From positions 45,908 to 109,907 of the forward strand of contig NZ_DS999316.1 in NCBI RefSeq assembly GCF_000156715.1: a DNA stretch of 64,000 nt, written 5' to 3'. Shown piece after piece: positions 54,784 to 63,985 of this stretch (its first letter is position 1; each line of letters starts with the position of its first letter). Below the pieces are notes generated by a model. That model worked only from the letters and a program-made list of their open reading frames with translations. It searched no databases and was not told the DNA's origin. This stretch comes from Francisella philomiragia subsp. philomiragia ATCC 25015. GTDB lineage: Bacteria > Pseudomonadota > Gammaproteobacteria > Francisellales > Francisellaceae. The position numbers and the translations under genes are program-made.

Positions 54784-54860
<77 letters not shown>

Positions 54861-54868
54861 TTTTTGAT

Positions 54869-54945
54869 GCGTCTGTAGCTCATCTGGATAGAGCATCGGC
54901 CTTCTAAGCCGAGGGTAGCAGGTTCGAATCCTGCCAGACGTGCCA
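54869..54945 (+). tRNA. tRNA-Arg (TCT)
   Basis: Acceptor GCGTCTG/CAGACGT (first pair a G-U wobble), CCA encoded; anticodon arm TCGGC-CTTCTAA-GCCGA gives TCT, reading AGA/AGG. Confidence 0.95.
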
Positions 54946-54974
54946 TTACATTGTTGAAATAGCAATTTGTAATG

Positions 54975-55050
54975 GTGGTTGTAGCTCAGTTGGTAGAGCC
55001 CCGGATTGTGATTCCGGTTGTCGTGGGTTCAAGTCCCATCAATCACCCCA
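54975..55050 (+). tRNA. tRNA-His (GTG)
   Basis: Acceptor GTGGTTG/CAATCAC, preceded by G at 54974 that would be the extra G-1 of histidine tRNA, and ended by CCCCA. Anticodon arm CCGGA-TTGTGAT-TCCGG gives GTG. Very close to E. coli tRNA-His. Confidence 0.96.
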
Positions 55051-55057
55051 GAATATT

Positions 55058-55140
55058 GCGGACGTGGCGAAATTGGTAGACGCACTGGATTTAGGTTCCA
55101 GCGGGCAACCGTGGGAGTTCGAGTCTCCCCGTCCGCACCA
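55058..55140 (+). tRNA. tRNA-Leu (TAG)
   Basis: Long (class II) tRNA of 83 nt. Acceptor GCGGACG/CGTCCGC; anticodon arm CTGGA-TTTAGGT-TCCAG gives TAG; the extra arm GCGGGCAACCGTG follows; CCA encoded. Last tRNA of the array. Confidence 0.95.
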
Positions 55141-55295
55141 CTTAGGATTATTTCATAAACTATTAACTCAAGTAATTCTATAATTTTTATTCTTTAATTG
55201 TTCAAAGAAGTGTATTTTTGAATTTTTTTATGTTATAACATTCGATTAGTAAGAAGAATTAATGCGATATATGTATTTTAAAAGGGTTATAAAAA

Positions 55296-56153
55296 ATGTT
55301 TAAATATATCTTGGGGTTATTGTTTTCGTTTACATTAGCTATGGCAAATGGTACAAATGGGAAAGATATTTTTACTGTAGTTATTGATAATAAGTCAAAA
55401 GAACCTGTGAAAGAGGGTGATATTTATAATGGTGAAGTATATAATCATAAAATTGAGCCTAACGAGTCAGGAGTTTTGATTAATCCATCAAAGTTGGAAG
55501 TTTTTTCAAAAGAATATGGCTGGCATAAATTTTCTTTAGATGATATTAAAGTTTGTGAAAAAGATGCTTTTTTTCATAATGGGTGTGATATTAGGTATGA
55601 AAGCTTAACTGCAAATGGAAGTTCTAGCGTTAGATATCTTATATATAATAAGATTAGAGTAGAGCAAGGACACTCAGGAAAAAAATTCGATATCATTCTA
55701 AATCTTTATGATGTGAATAATAAAGATCCTCAGATTGGTAGAGTCTATTTTATAGTGAGCGGAGATGTAATGTATCCTGAACTAATTGGTTCAGATATGG
55801 GGCACTTTGGCTATAAAGATAATGAAGTATATATGAAAGATGAATTTTCAGGTTATAAGAGTGTATTTACTCTAGTAAGTCATTCAAAAAATAATGGTCA
55901 AAAGTTTAAGGTAAATCTTTTGCCAATTAATGAGAATGATACTAGCGATATTAGTTATGGTACATATGCAATTTCATTAAATGGATATAGTAAAGACTCT
56001 ATTATAGCTTCAGGTATATATGATTGTCGTATTCGTGGGAACCCCAACGATTTTAATAAATCTGTTATATATGGAGATTACAATTTTAATTTAAGAAATG
56101 ATTGTTTTATTTATGATAAAGTTATTGTTTATATTGATGTTAAGAAAATATAA
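55296..56153 (+). CDS. Secreted hypothetical protein
   Basis: A 285-residue exported protein, signal MFKYILGLLFSFTLAMA then NGTNGKDIFTVVIDN. Three to four cysteines in the mature part (VCEKDAFFHNGCDI, YDCRIRGN, NDCFIYD) allow disulfides. The overall pattern is beta-rich, with glycine and aromatic residues. No family is recognised. It is not obviously a paralogue of the three secreted genes near 29 kb, although the general design (small, secreted, Cys pairs) is similar. It is monocistronic after the tRNA array. Function unknown. Confidence 0.7.
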   Translation: MFKYILGLLFSFTLAMANGTNGKDIFTVVIDNKSKEPVKEGDIYNGEVYNHKIEPNESGVLINPSKLEVFSKEYGWHKFSLDDIKVCEKDAFFHNGCDIRYESLTANGSSSVRYLIYNKIRVEQGHSGKKFDIILNLYDVNNKDPQIGRVYFIVSGDVMYPELIGSDMGHFGYKDNEVYMKDEFSGYKSVFTLVSHSKNNGQKFKVNLLPINENDTSDISYGTYAISLNGYSKDSIIASGIYDCRIRGNPNDFNKSVIYGDYNFNLRNDCFIYDKVIVYIDVKKI

Positions 56154-56233
56154 GTTAAATTTTCATGGTGCAGTGCATTTTCAAGTTATGTATTAAATTA
56201 AGCCTGTTCAATCAGATTTGAGAATTTAAATAA

Positions 56234-57490
56234 ATGAATCGTTTTTCAAAAAAGCACGTTTTTTTTGCTTCAGCAAGTACTATTGTTGAATGGTATGATT
56301 TTATGCTTTTCGCATATCTAACACCTGTCATTGCTAGCGTGTTTTTTCCAGATTTTAGTAAATATACTGCTATATTAATGACTTTTGGGGTTTTTGCCGC
56401 AGGATTTTTCATGGGACCAATTGGCAGTGTTGTTATGGGTAGTTTTGGTGATCGGTTTGGTCGTAAGAAAGCACTGATAATCTCTGTAGTCATGATGATA
56501 TTGCCAATGTTTGTGATTGCTATCCTTCCGACATATCAGACTATTGGGATGTTAGCTCCTGCTATACTAGTTTTGATGAGATTACTTCAAGGATTCTCTA
56601 TCGGAGGATCATATGGTGGAGTCATGGTTTTTATGATTGAGTCTACAAAACCAGATCGAAGAGGGTTTATTGCAAGTTTTGCTACTATGTCTTCAGGTAC
56701 GGGTGTTTTTTTGGCGTCACTAGTTGCAATGATCTTATTTGGTATTTTTAGTCAAGAGGTTCTTGACTTATGGGGGTGGAGGATCGGCTATATAATTGGT
56801 CTTATGCTTGCTTTACTTGCTTTAGTAATGAGGATGCTAATACCTGAGAGTTATTCTTTTGAACAGCTTGAAGCTCAAGGAGATGTATCGGTAAAGCCAG
56901 TAAGAGAAATGTTTAGCATACAAAAAAAACCTTTGTTTTTTGCGATCGCTTTATCGGCATATGCGAATATCATGTATTACTTAGTACTTTCATATTTGAG
57001 TAGTTACTTTGTTGAGCTTAATTATTCAGAGTTTTTTTCTTTAGCAATAGTGACTATATTTAGTTTGATTTTTTCTTTCTCTGCACCTTTGTGGGGATAT
57101 TTAAGTGATTGCCTAGGTAGAAAACCATTAATAAAGTTCTCTATTATTATTTATCTGATTTTTTCATATCCTAGTTTTATGATTATGGGAATGGGCATTG
57201 CGTCACTTATCCTTGCGATGGTTGTTCTATGTGTGCCTTTGATGGCTATATGGGGAGCTTATGGTGCTGCTGCTCCAGAACTTTTTAATACACGTTATCG
57301 CTATAGTGGAAATGGATTGAGTTATAATATTGGTAATTCTTTTTTTGGGGGAACTATACCTTTTGTTGCTACATCTTTGGTTGTCTCTACAGGTAGTCTA
57401 CTAGCACCAGCATGGCTCTTAGTAGTAGCTTCTATTATTATGATTCCTATAGTATATTTTATGCCTGAGACAAGATATGTAGATGTCTAA
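56234..57490 (+). CDS. MFS transporter, metabolite:H+ symporter (ProP/MHS) subfamily
   Basis: A 418-residue, 12-helix carrier. FASASTIVEWYDFMLFAYLTP is the MHS signature near helix 1. GPIGSVVMGSFGDRFGRKKAL is the MFS loop 2-3 motif (G-x3-D-R-x-G-R-R/K). LLQGFSIGGSYGGVMVFMIESTKPDRRGF is typical of ProP, KgtP and related symporters. It brings in a carboxylate, amino acid or osmolyte with protons; which one is not clear. It sits just before capBCA but on its own, with about 90 bases between. The ATG at 56234 has no strong site. Confidence 0.88.
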   Translation: MNRFSKKHVFFASASTIVEWYDFMLFAYLTPVIASVFFPDFSKYTAILMTFGVFAAGFFMGPIGSVVMGSFGDRFGRKKALIISVVMMILPMFVIAILPTYQTIGMLAPAILVLMRLLQGFSIGGSYGGVMVFMIESTKPDRRGFIASFATMSSGTGVFLASLVAMILFGIFSQEVLDLWGWRIGYIIGLMLALLALVMRMLIPESYSFEQLEAQGDVSVKPVREMFSIQKKPLFFAIALSAYANIMYYLVLSYLSSYFVELNYSEFFSLAIVTIFSLIFSFSAPLWGYLSDCLGRKPLIKFSIIIYLIFSYPSFMIMGMGIASLILAMVVLCVPLMAIWGAYGAAAPELFNTRYRYSGNGLSYNIGNSFFGGTIPFVATSLVVSTGSLLAPAWLLVVASIIMIPIVYFMPETRYVDV

Positions 57491-57581
57491 ATAAAATTAA
57501 GTTTAATATTGTTAATGTATATATTTAATAATATGGATGTTATAATTATCTGTGATTTTTGTTACGCATGAGGTGGCTGTT

Positions 57582-58790
57582 TTGGATTTTTGGTTAATCA
57601 TAATAGTGTTTATAATTTTGTGTTTATATTTGATAATAGAAAATATTGTACATAATGCTAGTATCAAAAGTATTCCTATTAGAATTCATGTAAATGGTAC
57701 TAGAGGCAAATCAAGTGTCGCAAGATTAATTGCTGCTGGCGTTAGAGCTGGAGGTTATAGGACCGTAGCAAAAACTACTGGTACATTAGCTAGATATATT
57801 GACGTAGATGGAACAGAAACACCTGTTTTCAGAATTGGTTTTAGCAATATCGCTGAGCAGGTTAAAATAATGTTCAAAGCAAGACGCACGAAAGCAGATG
57901 CTATAATAATTGAATGTATGGCACTTCAACCATTGCTTCAATCGTTATGTGAATTGAAATTGATTAAAGCAACTCATGGTGTCTTAACTAATGCTCGTCC
58001 AGATCATTTAGATGTCATGGGACCAACAGAGCGAGATGTTGCTAAGGCATTGGCAGGTACAGTTCCTATAAAATCTAAGTATTTCACAGCAGAAGATACA
58101 CATATTGATTTCTTTGAATATGCTTGTAAAGATAGAGAAACTGAGCTTATTGTAGCTACAGCAGCTGATGCTGAATTGGTTTCTGATGATGAAATTAATA
58201 AATTTGTATATTCTGAATTTAAGATCAATGTTGCTCTAGCTCTAAAAGTGACTGATGATCTTGGAATTCCAAGAGATGTCGCTCTTAAAGGTATGTGGGA
58301 GGCAACTCCTGATCCTGGTGCTATGACAGAGTATAATTTTGATATTAATAATGCTGAGATGAATTTTGCTAATGCTTTTGCTGCAAATGATCCTGTTTCA
58401 ACTAAGATGTTATGGGATAAGTTATACAGCAAATATCAGTATTGTGATAAAAAAGTATTAGTTGTTAATTGTAGAGACGATAGAGAAGATAGATCTAAGC
58501 AGATTGCAGAAGCTATATTAAACTGGGAGAAGCCTGATTTGGTAACTCTTATTGGTACAGGTACAGATGTGTTTGTATCTTTTTACAAAAAATATTCTAA
58601 ATCTTTGGGTATTAAGCCAGCTCAAGTCATAGTGTGTGAAGATATGGAGCCGCTAGAGATTCTAGAAAAAATTAATCTAACTCAACCTGCTGATACATAT
58701 ATGCTGGTAGGTGTTGGTAATATTAAAGATATTGGTATGAGCTTAGTTGATTACTGTGATCAGAGTCACAAACAAAAACATGGTTTATAG
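57582..58790 (+). CDS. capB: CapB: poly-gamma-glutamate synthase-type ligase (PgsB family)
   Basis: An amide ligase of the Mur-ligase fold. The N-terminal membrane anchor (about residues 3-20) is followed by HVNGTRGKSSVARLIAAGVRAGG, the ATP P-loop with GTRGKS at 39-44, and VLTNARPDHLDVMGPTERDVAKALAGTVP, diagnostic of PgsB/CapB. Start choice: TTG 57582 has AGGTGG five bases upstream; GTG 57573 or 57552 would add 3 or 10 residues. In Bacillus, PgsB/CapB with PgsC make poly-gamma-glutamate. Francisella has capBCA, important for virulence in F. tularensis, but whether it makes poly-glutamate is debated. Confidence 0.95.
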   Translation: MDFWLIIIVFIILCLYLIIENIVHNASIKSIPIRIHVNGTRGKSSVARLIAAGVRAGGYRTVAKTTGTLARYIDVDGTETPVFRIGFSNIAEQVKIMFKARRTKADAIIIECMALQPLLQSLCELKLIKATHGVLTNARPDHLDVMGPTERDVAKALAGTVPIKSKYFTAEDTHIDFFEYACKDRETELIVATAADAELVSDDEINKFVYSEFKINVALALKVTDDLGIPRDVALKGMWEATPDPGAMTEYNFDINNAEMNFANAFAANDPVSTKMLWDKLYSKYQYCDKKVLVVNCRDDREDRSKQIAEAILNWEKPDLVTLIGTGTDVFVSFYKKYSKSLGIKPAQVIVCEDMEPLEILEKINLTQPADTYMLVGVGNIKDIGMSLVDYCDQSHKQKHGL

Positions 58791-58813
58791 TTTTTAAATA
58801 AATAGGAGAAAGT

Positions 58814-59278
58814 ATGGATCCATTAACGCTCTCGATAGGTATTGGTCTTATTGTTGGTTTGGTTTTTGTATCACTGTTAGGATTATCTACTGGTGGTATG
58901 GTTGTGCCCGGTTATTTTGCACTAGAGATGGGTGCTCCTGATAGAGTTATAGTAACTATTATTATTTCGATCATAATATTTGGTATAGTTAGGTTTATGT
59001 CAAAATTTATGATTATCTATGGTAGAAGAAGGATAGCTATTACAGTTCTTTTATCATTTATACTAGGTACAGTTTGTAACATGTTGTTTTCACAATACTT
59101 AACTACAAGCTTTTACTCTAACCAGATTCAGGTCATTGGATATATTATTCCAGGACTTATAACTTTATCAATAGATAGACAAGGTCTTATAGAAACAATA
59201 GGATCTTTATTAATCGCCTCTATTATTATACGTTTGTTACTAATAGTTTTGATTGGACCTCAAATAGTAGGAATATAA
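58814..59278 (+). CDS. capC: CapC: poly-gamma-glutamate synthesis membrane protein (PgsC family)
   Basis: A 154-residue, four- to five-helix membrane protein. LIVGLVFVSLLGLSTGGMVVPGYFALEMGAPDRVIVTIIISI is the PgsC block, and GYIIPGLITLSIDRQGLIETIGSLLI closes it. PgsC forms the synthase with PgsB. An AGGAGAA site precedes ATG 58814. It lies 23 bases after capB and one base before capA. Confidence 0.95.
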   Translation: MDPLTLSIGIGLIVGLVFVSLLGLSTGGMVVPGYFALEMGAPDRVIVTIIISIIIFGIVRFMSKFMIIYGRRRIAITVLLSFILGTVCNMLFSQYLTTSFYSNQIQVIGYIIPGLITLSIDRQGLIETIGSLLIASIIIRLLLIVLIGPQIVGI

Positions 59279-59279
59279 T

Positions 59280-60482
59280 ATGAAAACGATGTATTGGCAC
59301 CGTAAATTTTTATCTAGATATATCATATTGTTCTTAAGTGCTTTTATGATTATATCTTTATATATAGTTGAGAAAAATCTAGTTGTCGAAACTAAGGGTT
59401 ATACTCAAAAGCTACAAGCGGCAGAGTTAACAGAAAAAGCGTTTGATCTAACACAACGATACTTTATGTCAAAAGGCTATTTATGTAAATCAATGGGTGA
59501 TGTATCTTGTACTGGATTAATAGGTCTATCGATGACTGAGATAACAACAGATTCTGGTGACTTATATGCAAAAAGATCTTCAGTAAATCCAAATATGGCG
59601 GCTATTTTTGTTCAATGGTTAAGTCAGCTTAATCTTCAAGAGGGTGATACTGTTGCTGTACAAGAGACTGGATCTTACCCAGCATTAGATATAGCTATGC
59701 TATCAGCTATCAAAACACTGAAGCTTAAACCTTTGATTATATTTTCAGCAGGCGCATCACAATTTGGTGCAAATAGACCAGGATTTACATGGCCTGATAT
59801 ATATAGAAACTTAGTTGAAAAAGGAATATTTGATTTTGATGTTTTAGGAATTACTCTAGGTGGATCTCATGATAATGGTTATGGAATGACTCCAGGAGCT
59901 ATACTTAAATTAAACGATGCTATTAAAAGAAATAACTTCAAAGTAATCAACATTCCATATAAAGATTCTACAAATACTTCTGTAGCAAAACGTCTAGAGA
60001 TGTACAAAGAGGCTGCTGGTAATGATAGTATAAAAGCTTACATAAATGTTGGTGGTAATATGGCTTCTATTGGTTTGAAGCAACCGACAGTTAAGCTTGA
60101 AGAATCAGACAAGAAGTCAAAAACTGATAAAAAAGCAACTAATGTAGCTTCTAATGATCAAGTTCTGAAAATACATAGTTTTCCTACAGGTGTTACTTCT
60201 AAACTTCCTCCAGAATATAGTACTGTAAATTCTGTTGCAGTTAACTTTTTGAAAGAAGATATTCCTGTAGTAAATGTAAGAGATATAAATTCTAGTATTA
60301 TCAAAACATATGGTATGACTTATAATCCTATAACAGTTGTACCACCTGGACAAGGTGCAGTTTTCTCTCAGAAGAAGTATAATACAGCTCTAGCAGCAGC
60401 ATTGCTTATCATAGATATTGCGTTGATAGTATTTATGGCATTTATTTCAAGAAAATATCTAATTTCTTTCAAATCAAAGTAG
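59280..60482 (+). CDS. capA: CapA/PgsW-like poly-gamma-glutamate system protein
   Basis: A 400-residue membrane-bound protein with one N-terminal helix (RYIILFLSAFMIISLYIV) and one near the end (AAALLIIDIALIVFMAFIS); between them lies a periplasmic-looking domain (GASQFGANRPGFTWPDIYRNL, GITLGGSHDNGYGMTPGAIL). It is called capA in Francisella but is not like Bacillus CapA (a calcineurin-type fold); it fits the PgsW-type protein found in poly-gamma-glutamate systems. It is third gene of the capBCA operon. Its role in polymer export is inferred from this context. Confidence 0.9.
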   Translation: MKTMYWHRKFLSRYIILFLSAFMIISLYIVEKNLVVETKGYTQKLQAAELTEKAFDLTQRYFMSKGYLCKSMGDVSCTGLIGLSMTEITTDSGDLYAKRSSVNPNMAAIFVQWLSQLNLQEGDTVAVQETGSYPALDIAMLSAIKTLKLKPLIIFSAGASQFGANRPGFTWPDIYRNLVEKGIFDFDVLGITLGGSHDNGYGMTPGAILKLNDAIKRNNFKVINIPYKDSTNTSVAKRLEMYKEAAGNDSIKAYINVGGNMASIGLKQPTVKLEESDKKSKTDKKATNVASNDQVLKIHSFPTGVTSKLPPEYSTVNSVAVNFLKEDIPVVNVRDINSSIIKTYGMTYNPITVVPPGQGAVFSQKKYNTALAAALLIIDIALIVFMAFISRKYLISFKSK

Positions 60483-60552
60483 TTATAAATTGCTTTGGTC
60501 TTTAATTCAATTTATTATTTAATTAAATTTTAGTAAAAAATATTAATTAAAT

Positions 60553-62667
60553 ATGTTTTGTTTTTATAGTTTAAATCAGTTGATTTCTAAGTACTTACCT
60601 GCTGAGGAAAGACTTAAGATAGCTAAAGCATTTATATTTGGTGCGGATGCTCATGAGACTCAAGTTAGAAGCTCAGGTGAGCCATACTTCACACACCCTG
60701 TTGCTGTAGCTTGTATATTAGCAGAGCTTCATATGGATGTTGATACCATTATAGCGGCTTTATTACATGATGTAGTTGAGGATACTGATCATACAGCAGA
60801 AGATATCGCTACTCTTTTTGGTGATAAGGTAGCAGAACTAGTCGAAGGTGTAACTAAGCTTACACAGATTAGACATAAAAATAAAATAGAACAGCAGGCA
60901 GAAAACTTCCGAAAAATGCTACTTTCTGTGACCAAAGATGTACGAGTGATTTTCATTAAGCTAGCTGATAGATTGCATAATATGCGAACCTTAGCTCCTC
61001 TAAAACCAGAGAAAAAACGTAGGATATCTAAAGAAACTTTAGATGTCTTTGCTCCCTTAGCTCATAGGCTAGGTATCAATACTCTCAAAGAGCAATTAGA
61101 GACTCTTGCGTTTGAAGGAATGAATCCTTATCGATATCATATTCTTGAAGAAAAAGTTAAGAAAGTAGAGAAAAATAAAGAGAAAGTCTTTCAGCAGGTT
61201 AAAGATGCTTTGACTGATAAGTTAGGTGGTATTGTTATTAACGATGGTATCAAAGCACGTAAGAAAACTTTATATAGTATTTATAATAAAATGCGTAAGA
61301 AAGGTATCTCATTTGATGAGATTATGGATATGTATGCTTATAAAGTTATTGTCCCAAATCGTATTGATTGCTATATCGCTCTTGGTAAAGTTCATGAATT
61401 GTATAAGCCTATTCCTCAAAGATTCAAAGATTATATTGCAACACCAAAGGCAAATGGTTATCGCTCTATTCATACAGTAGTTTTAGGTCCATATAATATT
61501 CCTTTAGAAATACAGATAAAAACAGATCATATGGATTGCCAAGCAGAATATGGTATTGCGGCTCATTGGAGTTACAAAATTGGTGAAAAAACAGACAAAG
61601 CGTTGCAAAGATGGCTCAAAAAAATATCAGATATAAACGTATATACTGCTAGTTCGGTAGAGTTTTTAGAAAATGTTAAATCAGATATATTTAGTAATGA
61701 TGTATTTGTATTTACTCCTCAAGGTGATATTGTCGAACTACCTGTTAATTCGACATGTATAGATTTTGCTTATTTTATTCACACTGATATTGGTAATAAG
61801 TGTATATCTGCTAAAGTCAATAGAAAGCCAGTACCACTTAATTATCGCCTAAAACAAGGTGATAATGTCGAAATTATTACCTCTGCAGTTGCAGATCCTA
61901 ATCCGGCTTGGTTAGAGTTTGCCGAGACCAGTAGGGCAAAATCCGCTATCAAAGACTTCTTGAAGCAACAATATAGAAATATTGACTATATTAGAGGTAA
62001 GGATATTGTAGAGGGAGAACTCAGGCTGCTTGGTGTGGATTTAAAAGAAGTTCCGAATGAGATTGTTGATGGAGCTTTATTTAACTATGAAGGTATAGAT
62101 ACTATAAATCGTTTCTATTTGGATACTGGGCTTGGTTTAATTGATCCTAACAACTTCATTGATTTTATTGTTAAGCATTTTAATGATATGCGTAGTGCGT
62201 ATAAGAAATCAGCAATGGCTAAAATTCAAATCCGTTATGGAGATGATTCACGTATAGCAGATTGTTGTTTGCCATTGCCGAATGATGAAATAATTGGCAT
62301 CGTTAATGAAGAAGGGAATGTTGAGGTTCATAGAAAAAGTTGTAATGAGCTGTACTCTAAAATTAAAGATGGAAAAATTAAACAGATCAATGCTGATTGG
62401 TTTACAAATGCTGATGATGATCCTAGTTTTAGAGCTAGATTGTCTATTATGCTCAAAAACATTCCAGGTGCAATTGCTAAAATAACAGCTACCTTTGCAA
62501 GAGAGGGGGTTAATATCAGAAGTTTTGATATGATGTTTGTAGATAATAAACATGCAAAACTTGCTTGTGTAGTAGTAGTTAGAAATAGAAGAGAGCTATA
62601 CTTATTAATTCGCTTAGTCAGAAAAATAGATGTTTGTGTTGATATTGAAAGAATATTAAATAAATAA
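60553..62667 (+). CDS. spoT: Bifunctional (p)ppGpp synthase/hydrolase, RelA/SpoT family
   Basis: A 704-residue stringent-response enzyme. An HD hydrolase domain comes first: YFTHPVAVACILAELHMDVDTIIAALLHDVVEDTD with His/Asp metal ligands, intact, so hydrolase should work. The synthetase domain follows with KANGYRSIHTVV and EIQIKTDHMDCQAEYGIAAHWSYK, also intact; then a TGS domain (VFTPQGDIVELPVNSTCIDFAYFIHTDIG) and a C-terminal ACT domain. In Francisella a spoT homologue next to capBCA is known to matter for virulence. It ends ILNK-stop; the stop codon lies inside the target duplication of the IS that follows directly, leaving the protein unchanged. No relA-only degeneracy is seen. Confidence 0.95.
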   Translation: MFCFYSLNQLISKYLPAEERLKIAKAFIFGADAHETQVRSSGEPYFTHPVAVACILAELHMDVDTIIAALLHDVVEDTDHTAEDIATLFGDKVAELVEGVTKLTQIRHKNKIEQQAENFRKMLLSVTKDVRVIFIKLADRLHNMRTLAPLKPEKKRRISKETLDVFAPLAHRLGINTLKEQLETLAFEGMNPYRYHILEEKVKKVEKNKEKVFQQVKDALTDKLGGIVINDGIKARKKTLYSIYNKMRKKGISFDEIMDMYAYKVIVPNRIDCYIALGKVHELYKPIPQRFKDYIATPKANGYRSIHTVVLGPYNIPLEIQIKTDHMDCQAEYGIAAHWSYKIGEKTDKALQRWLKKISDINVYTASSVEFLENVKSDIFSNDVFVFTPQGDIVELPVNSTCIDFAYFIHTDIGNKCISAKVNRKPVPLNYRLKQGDNVEIITSAVADPNPAWLEFAETSRAKSAIKDFLKQQYRNIDYIRGKDIVEGELRLLGVDLKEVPNEIVDGALFNYEGIDTINRFYLDTGLGLIDPNNFIDFIVKHFNDMRSAYKKSAMAKIQIRYGDDSRIADCCLPLPNDEIIGIVNEEGNVEVHRKSCNELYSKIKDGKIKQINADWFTNADDDPSFRARLSIMLKNIPGAIAKITATFAREGVNIRSFDMMFVDNKHAKLACVVVVRNRRELYLLIRLVRKIDVCVDIERILNK

Positions 62668-62695
62668 GAGCCTTTCCAAACAAGTATGTAAATTC
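62668..62695 (+). repeat. Left terminal inverted repeat of the IS256-like element
   Basis: Pairs with 63958-63985 in inverted orientation (20 of 28 identical). Starts directly after the spoT stop codon. Confidence 0.8.
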
Positions 62696-62697
62696 AC

Positions 62698-63909
62698 TTA
62701 CATAAACCTCAGAATTCTATCTTCAAACTCAATAGCGAAATAAGGCATAGCCTCATTCCAGTATCTAACAGGCATAGACCATTTTTTAGTCAAATAATCT
62801 ATAGTTAAATATAAAGATTTGAAAACAGAGTCATCTTTAGGAAATATTTTCTTATTTTTAATAACTTTACTAAACTGAATATTAAGCGATTCTATCACAT
62901 TAGTAGTATAAATTACTTTACGAATTTTGGGAGGATATTGCAAGAATACAGTTAAATTATCCCAGTTGTTTAGCCATGACTTTGAAATTAATGGGTACTT
63001 AGCATCATATTTATTTGCAAAGTTTTCAAGCTCGGCTTCGGCTATATCAATAGCTTCAGCATCATATATATTCTTTAGCTCTTTTGCCACTTCTTTTTTA
63101 TCTTTGTAAGGCACATATTTTAAAGAGTTTCTAATTTGGTGAACAATACAAAGCTGATGCTTTGTTTGAGGGTATACGGCCTGTATAGCGTCAAACATAC
63201 CCTTTAAATTATCTGTACAGGCTATGAATATATCCTGTAAGCCTCTATTCTTTAATTCAGTAAAAACTCCTAGCCAATACTTAGAACCTTCATTTTGACT
63301 TATCCAAAGACCTAATACATCTTTGTGACCAGTTAGTGATATACCTAATGCAACATATACCGCTTTATTAATGATACGCTTATCTTCTCTGACTTTAATG
63401 ACTATATAGTCAAAAAATACTACAGGATAAACACACTCTAACGGTCTATTTTGCCATGCTTTAACATCATCTATAATAGCTTCTGTAACATCACCTCTGT
63501 CTCATACAGCTCAAATAGTTGCTGTTGGATATCTGTAGTACTCATGCCTTTAGCGTACAAAGATATAATTTTTTGATCTAAGCCATTTATTTTTGTTACT
63601 CTTTTGGGAGTTATTTGTGGCTCAAAATCACTCTCTATCTCTAGGAACTAATATGTCTATATTGTCTGTGTCTGTATATAAGCTTTTATTGCTATAGCCA
63701 TTTCTAGCGTTTGAAGAGTTACTTCGTTGATGTTTTCAATAACCAAGGTGGTTACTCATCTCTGTATCTAATGCTTTTTCCAATAACCTTTTTGTCAGTT
63801 ACTTGAGTAAACCATCTTTCTCAAACATCTGACTAACATCAACTCCAGAATCTATTATCTGGTCTGCTAGCTTTGAGTAAATATCTTCTAATTTTCTATT
63901 TTTAGACAT
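62698..63909 (-). pseudogene. IS256-family (Mutator-type) transposase, degraded
   Basis: Reading starts at ATG 63909 (MSKNRKLEDIYSKLADQIID). It then meets a TAA where a residue belongs (near 63799, after GLLK), a TGA after SNHLGY, a loss of bases near DRESDFEP and another frameshift near LFELYE (about 63500). The last 166 residues (62698-63198) stay open and hold LKGMFDAIQAVYPQTKHQLCIVHQIRN, a DDE-transposase block with the second Asp and the C/D-x2-H motif, and YTTNVIESLNIQF, the Mutator/IS256 signature with the catalytic Glu. At least four lesions make it non-functional; the element could still move in trans. Confidence 0.88.
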
Positions 63910-63957
63910 GTTTTTATCCTTAATATTCTGCTAGAAATAATCTAGCATCTTAATTAA

Positions 63958-63985
63958 GAATTTACACAATTAATTGGAAAAAGCC
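63958..63985 (-). repeat. Right terminal inverted repeat of the IS256-like element
   Basis: Inverted counterpart of 62668-62695. It is followed at once by the second copy of ATAAATAA. Confidence 0.8.

Larger units (their letters stand above)
62668..63985 (-). mobile_element. IS256-family insertion sequence, inactive
   Basis: A 1318-bp element. Terminal inverted repeats of 28 bp (62668-62695 and 63958-63985) match at 20 of 28 positions without gaps, with GTAAATTC shared at the inner end. It is flanked by an 8-bp direct repeat, ATAAATAA, at 62660-62667 and 63986-63993, the size IS256-type elements make. The repeat lies in AT-rich DNA, so some chance match is possible, but it abuts both ends exactly. 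The transposase inside is broken by stops and frameshifts. The left end begins right after the spoT stop. Confidence 0.85.
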
